A DNA stretch of 64,000 nucleotides. It comes from Armatimonadota bacterium. Lineage in GTDB: Bacteria; Armatimonadota; Fimbriimonadia; Fimbriimonadales; Fimbriimonadaceae. Made by a program: the position numbers and the translations under genes. Below are positions 1-8,899 of this stretch, one piece after another. The stretch is from assembly GCA_018268375.1 (NCBI GenBank), contig JAFDWS010000002.1:496001-560000 (forward strand), written 5' to 3'. The notes under the pieces were generated by a model. It did no database searches. It was not told the origin of the DNA and was given only the letters and a program-made list of their open reading frames with translations. Every line of letters starts with the position of its first letter. The first letter of the stretch is position 1.

Positions 1-1723
1 GGCCATAGACCAACTGCTCTGGCTTACCGGCAGAGACACCTTGTTCTCTGGCGGCTTTCAACAATGCTTTGGCCTGCTCAGGCAGTTCCTTAGGCAATGG
101 TGGCCGGCCAGAATGGTCGGCTTCGACCAATTGCGCCAGTTCCTCAATGTTAGAAGGGTGCAAGTCGTGTGCCAGCTTGCGCACATTGGACTTGTTGTTC
201 TGTACGTTGATATGCGCCAAGTGCCGTTTTACCAAAGGCACGACACGTGCTCGGATAGACCGCTTGATGCCCATGCGTTCCAAAAGGCTCTCGGCCAACG
301 GTGCGCCGGCCTCTTCGTGGCCTGGCGATGTGACAGACAGTCCTCGACCTGGCTTGTCCTTGAATTCCGTCTTCTCGGGTTTGGCCAAGTCGTGGGCCAT
401 GGCCGCAAGCACCAACACGGCACGGTCGTCGCCCTCGAGACCGTCCCGGTCTGCTATACGGGCAGCTTCGTCCATCACATGGGCTGTATGAGTCACCACA
501 TCGCCCATTTGGACATGCACGTGCGCAGGGCAGCCCCGCTTCCGCAGCTCCGCCAGAAGCGGGCCGCGGAACCCTACAGTCAACTCGACATCGTTGCCGT
601 GTCTCACCGCATGACCATACACGTATGGCTTCGTGTCCTCAGGGTGCGTCAAAGCTAGTTTGTTCAACTCGGCTCCGCCGTATTGAACCACCAAGTGACG
701 AATGCCCACCTGGGCAAGCGACAAGGCACCACTGTCTTGTTCGGCCAAGTACTTGTCGTAATACCGAGCCGGCACATCCAGTGTGACGTACAAATCTGCG
801 TCCTGACCTTCGCGCGACCATACAGCACGCTTGCCTTCTTGGCCAACGTCTGCCCAATCTGCATTGTGGTCTTGTGGAGAGAACAACCTTTGTTTATCGC
901 CTGTTGCCTCATTGTTGGCCCAGCCCTCAGGGTGCCACTCGGGGTCTTGTGGAACTCCGAACATTTGTTCAAGTTCTGGGTAGTGCACAAGCCAACCCGT
1001 GTCGGCGAGATACTGCAACGCCCGGCCGGGATGCCTGCCTTTGATTGCAAGCTTCATCCATTCTTCGGACACTCGTTCTTTGGCCAACTCGCCGTAAGAG
1101 TCTACAATCTCCCTGCAGGTTTTTGCCGTCTCAGGGTCTAACCTCAGGCCGTACCTCGCAGCGAACTGCATTCCGCGCAAAACGCGCAACGGGTCTTCCT
1201 TGAAAGCACTCGACGTAGCACGAAGCACCCCGTTGTGCAAATCGTTCAAGCCACCGTAGTAGTCATGGAGCTCGCCACTCACAGGGTTGTAAGCCAATGA
1301 GTTCATCGTAAAGTCACGACGAGAGGCCGCTTCTTTAGGCGTCATTGTGGGGTCGGCGACAATGTCAAAGCCTTTGTGGCCACTGCCTTTCTTGTTGTCT
1401 CTGCGGGGCAGGCTGAAATCGTAATCGTCGCCCTCGGGCGTCCTCAACTTGACCACCTGGAAACTGTCGCCCGTGATGTCTGCTCGACCGTACTTGCGCA
1501 ACAACTGTACTAAGGCTGCATAGTCGATGCCATAGACTTCGACGTCAATGTCTTTGGGCACGACGCCCATGACTGCGTCACGCACTGCGCCGCCCACGAC
1601 CAAGGCCTGATGTCCTTGGCCGTGCAGCTCTTCAAGGATGGCTTGCAACGTGCGGTCAATGGGAATCTCCAAGTCCGTCACGTAGACACCGTCCTTGCCA
1701 ACAGTCGCGGCACGGTACCACAT
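1..1723 (-). CDS. cca: CCA-adding enzyme with HD domain and large insertion (C-terminus outside window)
   Basis: Adds or repairs the 3' CCA of tRNAs. The minus frame from the ATG at 1723 is open to base 1 without a stop (574 residues visible). Class II nucleotidyltransferase motifs are present: LVVGGAVRDAV at 41-51, the metal-binding KDIDVEVYG at 57-65 and RRDFTMNSLAY at 135-145. The family signature PQDPEWHPEG (258-267) should run almost directly into GDVVTHTAHV (407-416), but about 139 unfamiliar residues separate them. The HD pair lies in AHDLAKP (443-449). It sits at the edge of an element with many tRNAs, several of which lack an encoded CCA, so it probably serves them. The first residues MWYRAA resemble those of the gene starting at 28400. 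Confidence 0.9.
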   Translation of the reverse strand, partial: MWYRAATVGKDGVYVTDLEIPIDRTLQAILEELHGQGHQALVVGGAVRDAVMGVVPKDIDVEVYGIDYAALVQLLRKYGRADITGDSFQVVKLRTPEGDDYDFSLPRRDNKKGSGHKGFDIVADPTMTPKEAASRRDFTMNSLAYNPVSGELHDYYGGLNDLHNGVLRATSSAFKEDPLRVLRGMQFAARYGLRLDPETAKTCREIVDSYGELAKERVSEEWMKLAIKGRHPGRALQYLADTGWLVHYPELEQMFGVPQDPEWHPEGWANNEATGDKQRLFSPQDHNADWADVGQEGKRAVWSREGQDADLYVTLDVPARYYDKYLAEQDSGALSLAQVGIRHLVVQYGGAELNKLALTHPEDTKPYVYGHAVRHGNDVELTVGFRGPLLAELRKRGCPAHVHVQMGDVVTHTAHVMDEAARIADRDGLEGDDRAVLVLAAMAHDLAKPEKTEFKDKPGRGLSVTSPGHEEAGAPLAESLLERMGIKRSIRARVVPLVKRHLAHINVQNNKSNVRKLAHDLHPSNIEELAQLVEADHSGRPPLPKELPEQAKALLKAAREQGVSAGKPEQLVYG

Positions 1724-1771
1724 TGAGAATACAGTCTACCTGTGTACTATTACTTACACTGACTGAAGGTC

Positions 1772-3766
1772 TCAGCCTGCGAAGCCCATACTTCTAGCCG
1801 CAGCAAGCGTCTCGGGGCCTACGACGCCGTCGACCCGAACTTTTTCCGCGGCTTGGAATGCCCGAGTAGCCGCAGTGGTCCGAGGGCCAAAAACAGGCGG
1901 CGTATTAGCGCTGTAGTTCGCGAAAAACCCTTTTTGAGACAAGAACTTTTGCCATGCGCCCACATTTTGACCACGGGAACCCAAAGCACTAGACATTAGG
2001 GGGCCGGGCGCAGCAAGGGGTCGTTTGGCGGTCGCAGGAGGCACAACTGGCCGCGGCGGTGTGACAACTTTGGGCGGCTGTTGTGGGCGAGGCCTGTTCG
2101 GAATCCCAGACTGCTTCAAGCGATAGTACGTATTGCGCAAATCAGTCAGCTCGTCAGACGAGGCACCATTGGTCTTCATTTTCTGCTTTATCTGAGTGTA
2201 AGCAGTCAAGAGGTCGACACCAGACCGGTACATGCTCGACAGCTCTGACGTGTACGAACGGTGCGTGACAGGGTCATATCCGGTCGCGACAGCACCGCCC
2301 TCCCACTCTTTGGTCTGTGGGTTGTACTCCATGCCGGCATTGATAAGGTCTTCTCGTGCCTGACCTACATTGATACCCGAAGCAGCTTCGCCAGCAGCTT
2401 CGGCCGAAGTAACCAGCATGTCGCTTAAGTCAAGTCCGAACACGGCCATGATACCGTTGGCAATGGCCAAAGGAGGAAAGAAAAGACCGGCAGTGTTGAT
2501 GGCAACGTTGGATTGTGCCCGAGCATCACCTTGCGCAGCAGCCGGCAATGTAGCGACAATGTCAGCCACGGCCAAGACGACAGCGATTCGACCGAGCACT
2601 TTCAAGGCCTTGCCTACCGTCGACGCATCCTTTGTGGAAGATTGCAGCACCTTAAGCCACTTGGCGCCTTCTTCTGTTTGAGCGGCTTTCGCCAGCGCCT
2701 TTTCGGCAGCAGCCGGGTTGTTCGCCAGTCGAGCCTGAATCGACCCGATAAAGTCTTTCGTCGATTCGATTTTGCCCGTGACCCAGTTCACACCTTTGAC
2801 AGCCCTTGACACCTTGGCACCGGCCGCGCCCGGCTTGGCGTATTGTGCGGCCAAGCCTTGCGCCTCTTGACGAGGCAAAAGGTTGGTTCGAGAAGACTGA
2901 TATGCGCGAGCGCGAGCAACGTCGCCGTCAAAACCCTTGGTGCCGAGCCATTTATGCTCTGCCCACCAATTTTGCAACCATCCACGGCCGGGATTAGCCT
3001 GTTTCGCAATATCAAGACGCAATTGCTTCAACCCATCCGGACCAAGTTTGGACGTGAATTGCTTCCAAGCATGATTGTCCAGCAGTTCTGAGTAACCTTT
3101 TGAAATCAACTCTGTACGAAGCATGTTGATGCGACGCAGATTTTTAGTGACGCCGACCTGTCCCCAGGCGGCGACTTGTGCCAGGTTCTCCGGTGAAAGA
3201 TACGACTCGCGGTCTAAGCTTGTGTCACGCAACAAGCCTTTCTTGGCGATATCGTGAGTATTGGCCACCAAATTGGCGTCAATAGGCAACGACATTGCCT
3301 GACCTTCGACACTCAATGGGACTAAATCATCGTCTAGCAACATGACACGTTCGCCAGCGTGTGCTTGCAGCAGCTTCGCCCACCCCCCCGACTTATCCAC
3401 GTAGGACTGCCACTGTGCGGCTTGTTGCAAAGCGGGGTACTGCGTCATAAGGCTATAGCGCAAACCATTCAACCAGGCTTGAGCGACCAATACGGGTTGA
3501 CCGTCTTGTCCAAGAACGGGAGCACCGCGGCTGTCTGTGACAACTTGCCCGCGCCCCTCGAGATGGTTGCGGAACAAACTGAACCCGCTGTCTGCCAAAG
3601 CTTGTTCGCCAATACCTCGAGCCAAGGGGGCGATGACGCCGACTTGGGCCAACCTTGTGGCAGTTCGGTCGCCTAAATCAGCCAGGTCAAAGCGACCCAG
3701 CTTTTCGGCACACTGGGCCGCCTGAAGCAAGGCGTTTACCATGTCTGTAGGCACGACTTGGGACAT
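1772..3766 (-). CDS. Large unknown protein with C-terminal peptidoglycan-binding domain
   Basis: About 664 residues; function unknown. The last 70 residues match a PG_binding_1 domain (SRGQNVGAWQKFL, then FGPRTTAATRAFQA and VDGVVGPETLAA). A proline-rich linker precedes it (PNRPRPQQPPKVVTPPRP). The centre has an alanine-rich hydrophobic stretch (LGRIAVVLAVADIVATLPAA and the following 40 residues) that could insert in a membrane. I chose the ATG at 3766 (MSQVVPTDM) over the frame's first start at 3889 because the latter leaves only 22 bases to the divergent gene at 3912. A cell-wall-binding virion or secreted protein is possible but unproven. Confidence 0.75.
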   Translation of the reverse strand: MSQVVPTDMVNALLQAAQCAEKLGRFDLADLGDRTATRLAQVGVIAPLARGIGEQALADSGFSLFRNHLEGRGQVVTDSRGAPVLGQDGQPVLVAQAWLNGLRYSLMTQYPALQQAAQWQSYVDKSGGWAKLLQAHAGERVMLLDDDLVPLSVEGQAMSLPIDANLVANTHDIAKKGLLRDTSLDRESYLSPENLAQVAAWGQVGVTKNLRRINMLRTELISKGYSELLDNHAWKQFTSKLGPDGLKQLRLDIAKQANPGRGWLQNWWAEHKWLGTKGFDGDVARARAYQSSRTNLLPRQEAQGLAAQYAKPGAAGAKVSRAVKGVNWVTGKIESTKDFIGSIQARLANNPAAAEKALAKAAQTEEGAKWLKVLQSSTKDASTVGKALKVLGRIAVVLAVADIVATLPAAAQGDARAQSNVAINTAGLFFPPLAIANGIMAVFGLDLSDMLVTSAEAAGEAASGINVGQAREDLINAGMEYNPQTKEWEGGAVATGYDPVTHRSYTSELSSMYRSGVDLLTAYTQIKQKMKTNGASSDELTDLRNTYYRLKQSGIPNRPRPQQPPKVVTPPRPVVPPATAKRPLAAPGPLMSSALGSRGQNVGAWQKFLSQKGFFANYSANTPPVFGPRTTAATRAFQAAEKVRVDGVVGPETLAAARSMGFAG

Positions 3767-3911
3767 CCAAATATCTCTTTCTTGAATCTGGCCGAACTCA
3801 CCTTTTACTGTATAAGACAGGTAGCGCGGTTGATGTGCTGTGTAGGCAAAAGAACGCCCTGAACGGGCATAATAGCCATTAGAAAGCACGAGTTATGCGC
3901 TGGAGAAAACA

Positions 3912-6035
3912 ATGAACAAAGACATTTGGGGCCGCCTTGGCCTCACAAACGTGACCAGTGGTGCCCAGCTGCCCTGGAAGACCATTGAGCAAGTCAAAAA
4001 AACAGGCGTCGGGCCGAATAGTTACTCTCAAATCAACACTCACAACATTGGCAGCATCGTGCGCGGCGCCGACCCAGAGCTTGGACAAGAAATCCAACGC
4101 AAGCATTCGTTGGGGAAGACAATGTTTTCCACAAGCGCAGATGCCTTCACACTGTGTGGAGACCGACCGCCGTCCTATGGGTACGGAGTCCGGCAACCTC
4201 AAAATTTTGACGCCAGGACTTCTGTGCATTTGCACTGTGAAGATTCTCGAAGCGGCTACAAGCTTCATCCACACGCCAAAGTCGTAGACATCGAGTTCCG
4301 GCAAGACAACCGTCATTATTATTCGCGCGACTCGTCCGTTGTCACAGCCATCGAGTTCGCAGGCGAGACTATTCCTGTCACGATGACAATGGAGTTCGCA
4401 CGACAGGCCCTCAACGTGCGCCTTGACAAAAACGGGCAAGTGCGGATTGGTGAAGACCAAGTTGTGCCCTTCAATGTAAAACAGGCACAGCTTTCACTCA
4501 CGCCAAGCTACACGCTGGCTTTTGCATGTGAGCTGCGACGCCTGTTCAATGCTCCGCTGAACAATGTGTTCGCTCTTATCAAAGCTCAACTTGAGCCGCC
4601 GAAAGGCCAAGTCGGACTAAGCACCAGTGGTATCGCGAAGGCTCTAGACAAGCTTCAACCCTTCCTTGACCAATTGGGAAGTGAAGAGCCTCTTTTGTAC
4701 GCCATGTTAGTCGACTTAACTTACTTGGCCAAGCGGACTGTCAACTCCGTAAAAATGTCAACGGTGTTCAATCAAACTTTGGGGCAAGTAGCGAGCTATG
4801 GCGAGCTCAAAAAGTTCCTACAAGACAACAGTGACAAAATCGCGTATTCCTACTATTCTGAAGTAGGTCATTTTACCGAAAGAGTGCTGGTCGACACAGA
4901 AGTCTACGCCGAAACACGAAAAACAGTACTAAAAACAGGCTCTCGACGTGCGTTCAATAAGTTGATGGAGGACGTGGAGTTCCTAGACCTAGATGCCGAA
5001 CGGTATCCGTTGTTGAACGCTGCCATCACTGCGGGTGAGATACCGGTGTCCACGTTCTTTCGCAAGAAGGAACAGTTTTTCTTGCTGAACTCCAATTGGC
5101 AGTTGTGGGAAGAAATGCTCGCGCACCAACCCGCACTGGCCAAGGAGCTGGCACAAGAAGTCTCGAAACGGACACACTACGAAAAAGACTTGATGTCGTA
5201 CTTCTACTTCCTGTTGTACGGCTTGCCTGAATATCTCCAAAAGCACACTGGCCGCAAATGGAGGGTCACCGGCAAACTAGTCGATAGTCCAAACGAGCTT
5301 GAGGCCCCCAGGGCAGACCAAGCTGCGGGCGTAAGCAAAAAACGCAGCGCGCTAACGCCCATTGTCGAGAACGAACTGAGCACAGTGGTCGTGCCGTATG
5401 CGTCCCTGGCCTTGCATGGACGGATGACGACGTACTGCTACAGCCATGACTACCACTTGCTCGAACGCGGGTTTTCCTTCAATGGGAACGCCACTATGTC
5501 AGACCTCGAGGAAAAACTCAACGGTCGTGACGACTATGGACTGATGTTCTACACCCTCACCGGCTCACAACAAGGCCGTGGCTACCCTACGTTCCTCATC
5601 ATTTTCGAACGGCGCAGCGACATGACTTACGTCCACTTCCACAGGACGCATCCGTGCCGCAGCAAGGACGGCGACTACAACCCCGTCCACGATTGGGTCA
5701 AAGTATGCTACAACTGGATGGTGGGCAATATCCCCGCCAAAGACATCGTGGCGCAACAAGGCGACATGGTGTTCGTCCAGCACGAGCACAAAATGCCGTG
5801 CAACGAACTGGTCATGGCATACGAAGGCCACTGCTTCGACCGACCGGTCAAGTTTGCTCCATACGAGAAGAAAGAGAAACAAAACGTCTTGGGTTACCTC
5901 CAAGTCGATGGCGACACTTGGCTAAGACACGGCGAACACGAAGACGTGTTGATTCCAGCCGGTGACTACGAAGTCAGACAATGTCGCTCGTGGGAGGCCA
6001 ATCCAGTCGCGGTCTGGACTTTGCGCATTGACTGA
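3912..6035 (+). CDS. Unknown 707-residue protein
   Basis: Not recognised. It begins MNKDIWGRLGL behind GGAGAA spaced 6 bases from the ATG. The first 170 residues include a His/Arg-rich part (VHLHCEDSRSGYKLHPHAK); the middle (200-460) looks helical. The C-terminal 100 residues look like a beta domain: GDMVFVQHEHKMPCNELVMA and HEHEDVLIPAGDYEVRQCRS are near HGEHEDVLIPAGDYEV, a pattern seen at the ends of diverse unrelated proteins. No signal peptide or membrane segment. Divergent from the 1772-3766 gene across about 145 bases and convergent with the next gene over a strong hairpin. Stop is TGA. Confidence 0.8.
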   Translation: MNKDIWGRLGLTNVTSGAQLPWKTIEQVKKTGVGPNSYSQINTHNIGSIVRGADPELGQEIQRKHSLGKTMFSTSADAFTLCGDRPPSYGYGVRQPQNFDARTSVHLHCEDSRSGYKLHPHAKVVDIEFRQDNRHYYSRDSSVVTAIEFAGETIPVTMTMEFARQALNVRLDKNGQVRIGEDQVVPFNVKQAQLSLTPSYTLAFACELRRLFNAPLNNVFALIKAQLEPPKGQVGLSTSGIAKALDKLQPFLDQLGSEEPLLYAMLVDLTYLAKRTVNSVKMSTVFNQTLGQVASYGELKKFLQDNSDKIAYSYYSEVGHFTERVLVDTEVYAETRKTVLKTGSRRAFNKLMEDVEFLDLDAERYPLLNAAITAGEIPVSTFFRKKEQFFLLNSNWQLWEEMLAHQPALAKELAQEVSKRTHYEKDLMSYFYFLLYGLPEYLQKHTGRKWRVTGKLVDSPNELEAPRADQAAGVSKKRSALTPIVENELSTVVVPYASLALHGRMTTYCYSHDYHLLERGFSFNGNATMSDLEEKLNGRDDYGLMFYTLTGSQQGRGYPTFLIIFERRSDMTYVHFHRTHPCRSKDGDYNPVHDWVKVCYNWMVGNIPAKDIVAQQGDMVFVQHEHKMPCNELVMAYEGHCFDRPVKFAPYEKKEKQNVLGYLQVDGDTWLRHGEHEDVLIPAGDYEVRQCRSWEANPVAVWTLRID

Positions 6036-6067
6036 AGGAACACTCTGAAATAAAACTCAGGTTCAAA

Positions 6068-6108
6068 TTTGCCCTCAAAGGACGTTTTAAGCATCCTCTG
6101 AGGGCAAA
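6068..6108. terminator. Hairpin between convergent genes
   Basis: TTTGCCCTCAAAGGA (6068-6082) and TCCTCTGAGGGCAAA (6094-6108) are complementary over 15 bases with one mismatch, around an 11-base loop. It lies just after the stop at 6035 and overlaps the last codons of the minus gene ending at 6087. It is flanked by a direct repeat, ACTCTGAAAT, near 6043 and 6108. There is no U-tract, so a bidirectional terminator or mRNA stabiliser is an inference. Confidence 0.5.
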
Positions 6109-6482
6109 CTCTGAAATGAAGTCCGAGGCATTACGGACAAGTCGATATAAGGGCCAGTCACCCCCCAACCGCCGTACTCGAGCACGTTGAACAACAAAGT
6201 CCACACAAGCCGGCCGTGAGGTTTGGCACCTGGATTCTTCAACCCTGCATAGTTGGGTTCTGCGCCCACGATTTCAGCCAGGGCGTTCACCAAGGTCTCC
6301 GCGTCACAAGCGTCCTCTGTCCAAGGTGCGGCCACAAGGTCCAAGTCGGTGGCCATACTGCCGTGCACGGCCAATGCATAACCATATTGTTTCGCGACGT
6401 CCTGTAGTTTGGGCAGCAAACCTGCGTACACCAAAGCGTATGAGGGTTGTGTGCGGAAAGGTATGCCGTTCTTGTCAGCCAT
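6087..6482 (-). CDS. Phage-type nucleotidyltransferase-like protein
   Basis: A 131-residue protein of a kind often seen in phages. The core HGSMATDLDLVAAPW (41-55) has the G-S and D-L-D arrangement of minimal nucleotidyltransferases, and the C-terminal GPYIDLSVMPR is typical of the same phage family. Substrate unknown. The ATG at 6482 lies 15 bases after the encoded CCA of the tRNA at 6497, so tRNA and gene are probably cotranscribed. TAA stop. Confidence 0.75.
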   Translation of the reverse strand: MADKNGIPFRTQPSYALVYAGLLPKLQDVAKQYGYALAVHGSMATDLDLVAAPWTEDACDAETLVNALAEIVGAEPNYAGLKNPGAKPHGRLVWTLLFNVLEYGGWGVTGPYIDLSVMPRTSFQSLPSEDA

Positions 6483-6496
6483 GTGCTTCTAAATTA

Positions 6497-6576
6497 TGGC
6501 GCCCCACGAGGGAGTCGAACCCTGAACGCGGGTGTTAGAGACCCGTCCTCCGAGCCTCAGAGGTGAGCCGTGGGGC
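6497..6576 (-). tRNA. tRNA with CTA (amber) anticodon
   Basis: Acceptor GCCCCAC pairs with GTGGGGC, discriminator G, CCA encoded. Anticodon arm CGGGT-CTCTAAC-ACCCG puts U at 33 and CTA at 34-36, which reads UAG. T loop TTCGACT. The D arm is irregular: 21 bases where about 16 are usual, with repeated GGCTC/GAGG blocks, so the fold is less certain than for the second CTA tRNA. Confidence 0.65.
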
Positions 6577-6579
6577 GAA

Positions 6580-6816
6580 AATTAACGGGGAGTGCTGGGA
6601 CAGACCAGCGTTGTGTTGAGTCTTGAGCCTTGAGTCTTAAAACTTGCGTTTTGAGCACCTTGAACCTTGAGTCTTGATAATTCGAGGTCGGCGTCAAAAT
6701 TGACGAGTTTATGATACTCGTTGCCTTTCAAGAGCAACTTGGTTTTTCACCGCAAGCGGTGCACTGCGCCTTTCTTCGCACTCCCGTCTTCCCCGGCTGT
6801 TACACCGGGAAACTGT
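6580..6816. other. Non-coding stretch with repeats and hairpins
   Basis: No credible gene. 6612-6680 holds imperfect repeats around TTGAGTCTT. 6720-6815 holds three short inverted repeats: GTTGC/GCAAC, CACCGC-AA-GCGGTG and CCCGG/CCGGG. It follows the gene ending at 6817 and may be its 3' untranslated region. Confidence 0.4.
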
Positions 6817-7317
6817 TTACATCCAGCTCAGGTCGAACTCGATTGTCACCTTGTGGTTGTGCGCATCGAGCGTCCCTTGCTTGTCGTCAATCTCGTTGGT
6901 CAGCAACCGCACTTGCTCATCGACGAACGCCTTGCGCAAAGTCGCTGAGTATTCCACGGTCTTGACGTTGCCGTCCTCGCTGTACATGTGATACCCAGGC
7001 GCGACCTCGTGCCCGTGCTTGGTGTTCAAAGTCTTCAAAAAGACCAAACGACCCTTGAGTTCAGCAAGTTCAAAAATCGTGCCTTGCACCGGTCGGTTCG
7101 CCTCGCTAATGCGGTCTTTCAGGTCGACCATGCGCGCCTGCAGGTCGACGTATTCCTTGAACGTCGCCTCAACGTCAATGTCGTCGCTCGTCGACGACCC
7201 GTGACCGGACAGCACGACTCTGCTGTTGTTGTTGCGCACAGTCGCCTCGGTCTGACTGATTTTCTCGGCCAAACGGTTTTTGACCTGTAGTGCTTTTGCC
7301 AACGTGATGCTCTGCAT
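6817..7317 (-). CDS. DIP1984-like helical protein
   Basis: About 166 residues from the ATG at 7317 (MQSITLAKALQ), behind AAAGG nine bases upstream; longer starts run into sequence without coding character. The N-terminal coiled-coil pattern (LAKALQVKNRLAEKI), the central EYVDLQARMVDLKDRISEAN and LAELKGRLVFLK resemble the DIP1984/DUF6847 family of unknown function. Charged and soluble. TAA stop. Confidence 0.7.
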   Translation of the reverse strand: MQSITLAKALQVKNRLAEKISQTEATVRNNNSRVVLSGHGSSTSDDIDVEATFKEYVDLQARMVDLKDRISEANRPVQGTIFELAELKGRLVFLKTLNTKHGHEVAPGYHMYSEDGNVKTVEYSATLRKAFVDEQVRLLTNEIDDKQGTLDAHNHKVTIEFDLSWM

Positions 7318-7324
7318 GTTGTTT

Positions 7325-7696
7325 TTACCTTTGTGCCCTCGGTGGCGCCTTGAGCGGGGAATCGCTGTCGTCAAACTCGACGTACGGTTGTCCTGTTTCC
7401 AAAGTATACCGCACAAAACTGGCGTCCAAGCCCCAAGACCACAAAGTACTCAAGGCTTCGGTGACGAGTCCTACCGCTGTGTCCATTATACCTTTTGGTG
7501 TCTCAAGTGCGCTGTCGCCAGCTTCTGTAGGCCCAGAAGACTGGTCGTGCACCATTTGCGCCACGACCTCTTCGGGGACGTCGACAATCCCTTGGTCAAA
7601 AAGTTCTTCGAGCACCTGGGCGGCCAACAGGCACGATGCCCAATCTCGACCCTTAAGAGCTGGAGTCAAATAACGTCGGCAAGACAAGGTTTTCAT
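7325..7696 (-). CDS. Small acidic unknown protein
   Basis: 123 residues, start overlapping the previous gene's end by 44 bases. Acidic, mostly helical (VLEELFDQGIVDVPEEVVAQ), no recognised motif. The overlap and the close spacing to the next gene suggest one operon with the HAD gene. Confidence 0.55.
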   Translation of the reverse strand: MKTLSCRRYLTPALKGRDWASCLLAAQVLEELFDQGIVDVPEEVVAQMVHDQSSGPTEAGDSALETPKGIMDTAVGLVTEALSTLWSWGLDASFVRYTLETGQPYVEFDDSDSPLKAPPRAQR

Positions 7697-8171
7697 CCTT
7701 CAAATACGCCATGGCCAAGACCACGTCTTCGTTCTGCAAGCCTTGCGTACCGTCAATGTGCACGAAAGGGGCACGCATCGGCAAAGGTAAATCGTCAAAC
7801 ACCACGTATTTTAACGGAGCGTGTTCGGCCACGTGTTCCGCAATCTGACGCACACGCACAGTAAGGTCGGCGTAGTCCTCTTTCGAAGGGTTTGCCGGCC
7901 AAAAATTTTCGTCTGGGCAAGTGTGTCCAAAGACCCGACCGAAACAATCGACGCCATGCGTGCACAGCATTTCTTCAAAGCCTCGAATCGTCATGTCTTT
8001 GCCTAGAATCATGTACCGCCATGCAGAAGACACGACGATGTGCAGGTCGGGGAACTTCTTCAACAACCGGTTAAAACGCGCCACTGGGCGGGCCTCTATG
8101 CCACAGTAGCCATTGGACATCTTTCTGTGCCGGTTGAGCACTCCGTCCACGTCTAGGTACACGAATCGCAT
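7653..8171 (-). CDS. HAD-superfamily protein, Swiss-army-knife type
   Basis: 172 residues starting MRFVYLDVDGVLNRH, which carries the DxDGV nucleophile motif of HAD phosphatases. IVVSSAWRYM is motif II (Ser) and KYVVFDDLPLP motif IV (acidic pair). The layout matches the HAD_SAK_2 family linked to RNA repair proteins, a fitting role beside tRNA genes, though the substrate is not shown. The start follows the tRNA at 8178 by only a few bases. Confidence 0.75.
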   Translation of the reverse strand: MRFVYLDVDGVLNRHRKMSNGYCGIEARPVARFNRLLKKFPDLHIVVSSAWRYMILGKDMTIRGFEEMLCTHGVDCFGRVFGHTCPDENFWPANPSKEDYADLTVRVRQIAEHVAEHAPLKYVVFDDLPLPMRAPFVHIDGTQGLQNEDVVLAMAYLKDENLVLPTLFDSSS

Positions 8172-8177
8172 AAAAAT

Positions 8178-8252
8178 TGGTGACTTGGGTGGGAATTGAA
8201 CCCACGACCGGCAGATTTAGAATCCGCAGCTCTACCACTGAGCTACCAAGCC
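8178..8252 (-). tRNA. tRNA with CTA (amber) anticodon
   Basis: Canonical cloverleaf: GGCTTGG pairs with CCAAGTC, D arm GCTC/GAGC, anticodon arm GCGGA-TTCTAAA-TCTGC with U33 and CTA, T loop TTCAATT, A73 and encoded CCA. Expected to insert an amino acid at UAG. Its amino acid identity cannot be read from the sequence. Confidence 0.85.
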
Positions 8253-8315
8253 ATGTAACAATTGTGTCACAATTTGCCGAACATGGCAAGGGCTGAGATT
8301 GTGGAGTACAAAAAG

Positions 8316-8600
8316 TCAGACCAATACGGTTGGTGGCGTCGGCGCGTGCATCGGCACGCATGCATAGACCCCGTTATAGCCGGCCCGGTTACGAAGACTG
8401 TCTTGTGCCTCAGCCCTCGTTGGGGCTGTAAGTCCAGTCAATGGCGCGACGTCTCCATCCAAGAGTCGATACAACTCAATCAAGCGCTCACTCTTCGAGT
8501 CCTGAGAATCGACGGTTCTTTGTACCAGGTAGAGCACGAATGCGTCTTTCACAAATACCGCGTCAAGCAGGTCGCATGCACCTTGCGGTGCGTTGGGCAC
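8316..8600 (-). CDS. Unknown 94-residue protein
   Basis: Starts with GTG overlapping the TAG stop of the upstream gene (TAGTG), as expected for coupled translation. No recognised motif. TGA stop. Between it and the tRNA at 8178 lies the near-palindrome AATTGTGTCACAATT (about 8258-8272). Confidence 0.5.
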   Translation of the reverse strand: MPNAPQGACDLLDAVFVKDAFVLYLVQRTVDSQDSKSERLIELYRLLDGDVAPLTGLTAPTRAEAQDSLRNRAGYNGVYACVPMHAPTPPTVLV

Positions 8601-8899
8601 TACTCAGCGTTGGACGACTGCCTCACTTGACAAAACGGAATACACGCCAAGTCATCAGCTGTGTATTCCGTTTCTGGTTCGACGTCCCACTCCGCGCCAC
8701 ACGAAGTGTGGGCGACGTGTGTCACTGTGACGTCAGGCGCATCGGCGAAATGACCACGCGCAAGGTCTTCCAAGCAAGATGCGCACACTCCGGCCGACTT
8801 GATATAGTTCCACGCGGCCTCTTCGGTCGTGAACCCCCGTCGAGAAGGGTCTTCGCCAGAAGTGCCCGGATTGTAAAAGGCGACAAACATCCATGTCAT
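8600..8899 (-). CDS. Small unknown protein with CxxC pair
   Basis: 99 residues from the ATG at 8899 (MTWMFVAFYNPG), which overlaps the stop of the GGDEF gene (TAATG). It has FTTEEAAWNYIKS and a CASCLEDL motif plus later cysteines that could bind zinc. Stop is TAG; readthrough by the CTA tRNAs would add 13 residues before TGA. Confidence 0.6.
   Translation of the reverse strand: MTWMFVAFYNPGTSGEDPSRRGFTTEEAAWNYIKSAGVCASCLEDLARGHFADAPDVTVTHVAHTSCGAEWDVEPETEYTADDLACIPFCQVRQSSNAE

Noticed and set aside
664..1050. Minus-strand frame of 128 residues inside the CCA enzyme region
   Set aside because: It is a shadow of the continuous CCA-enzyme frame that is open from 1723 to base 1.
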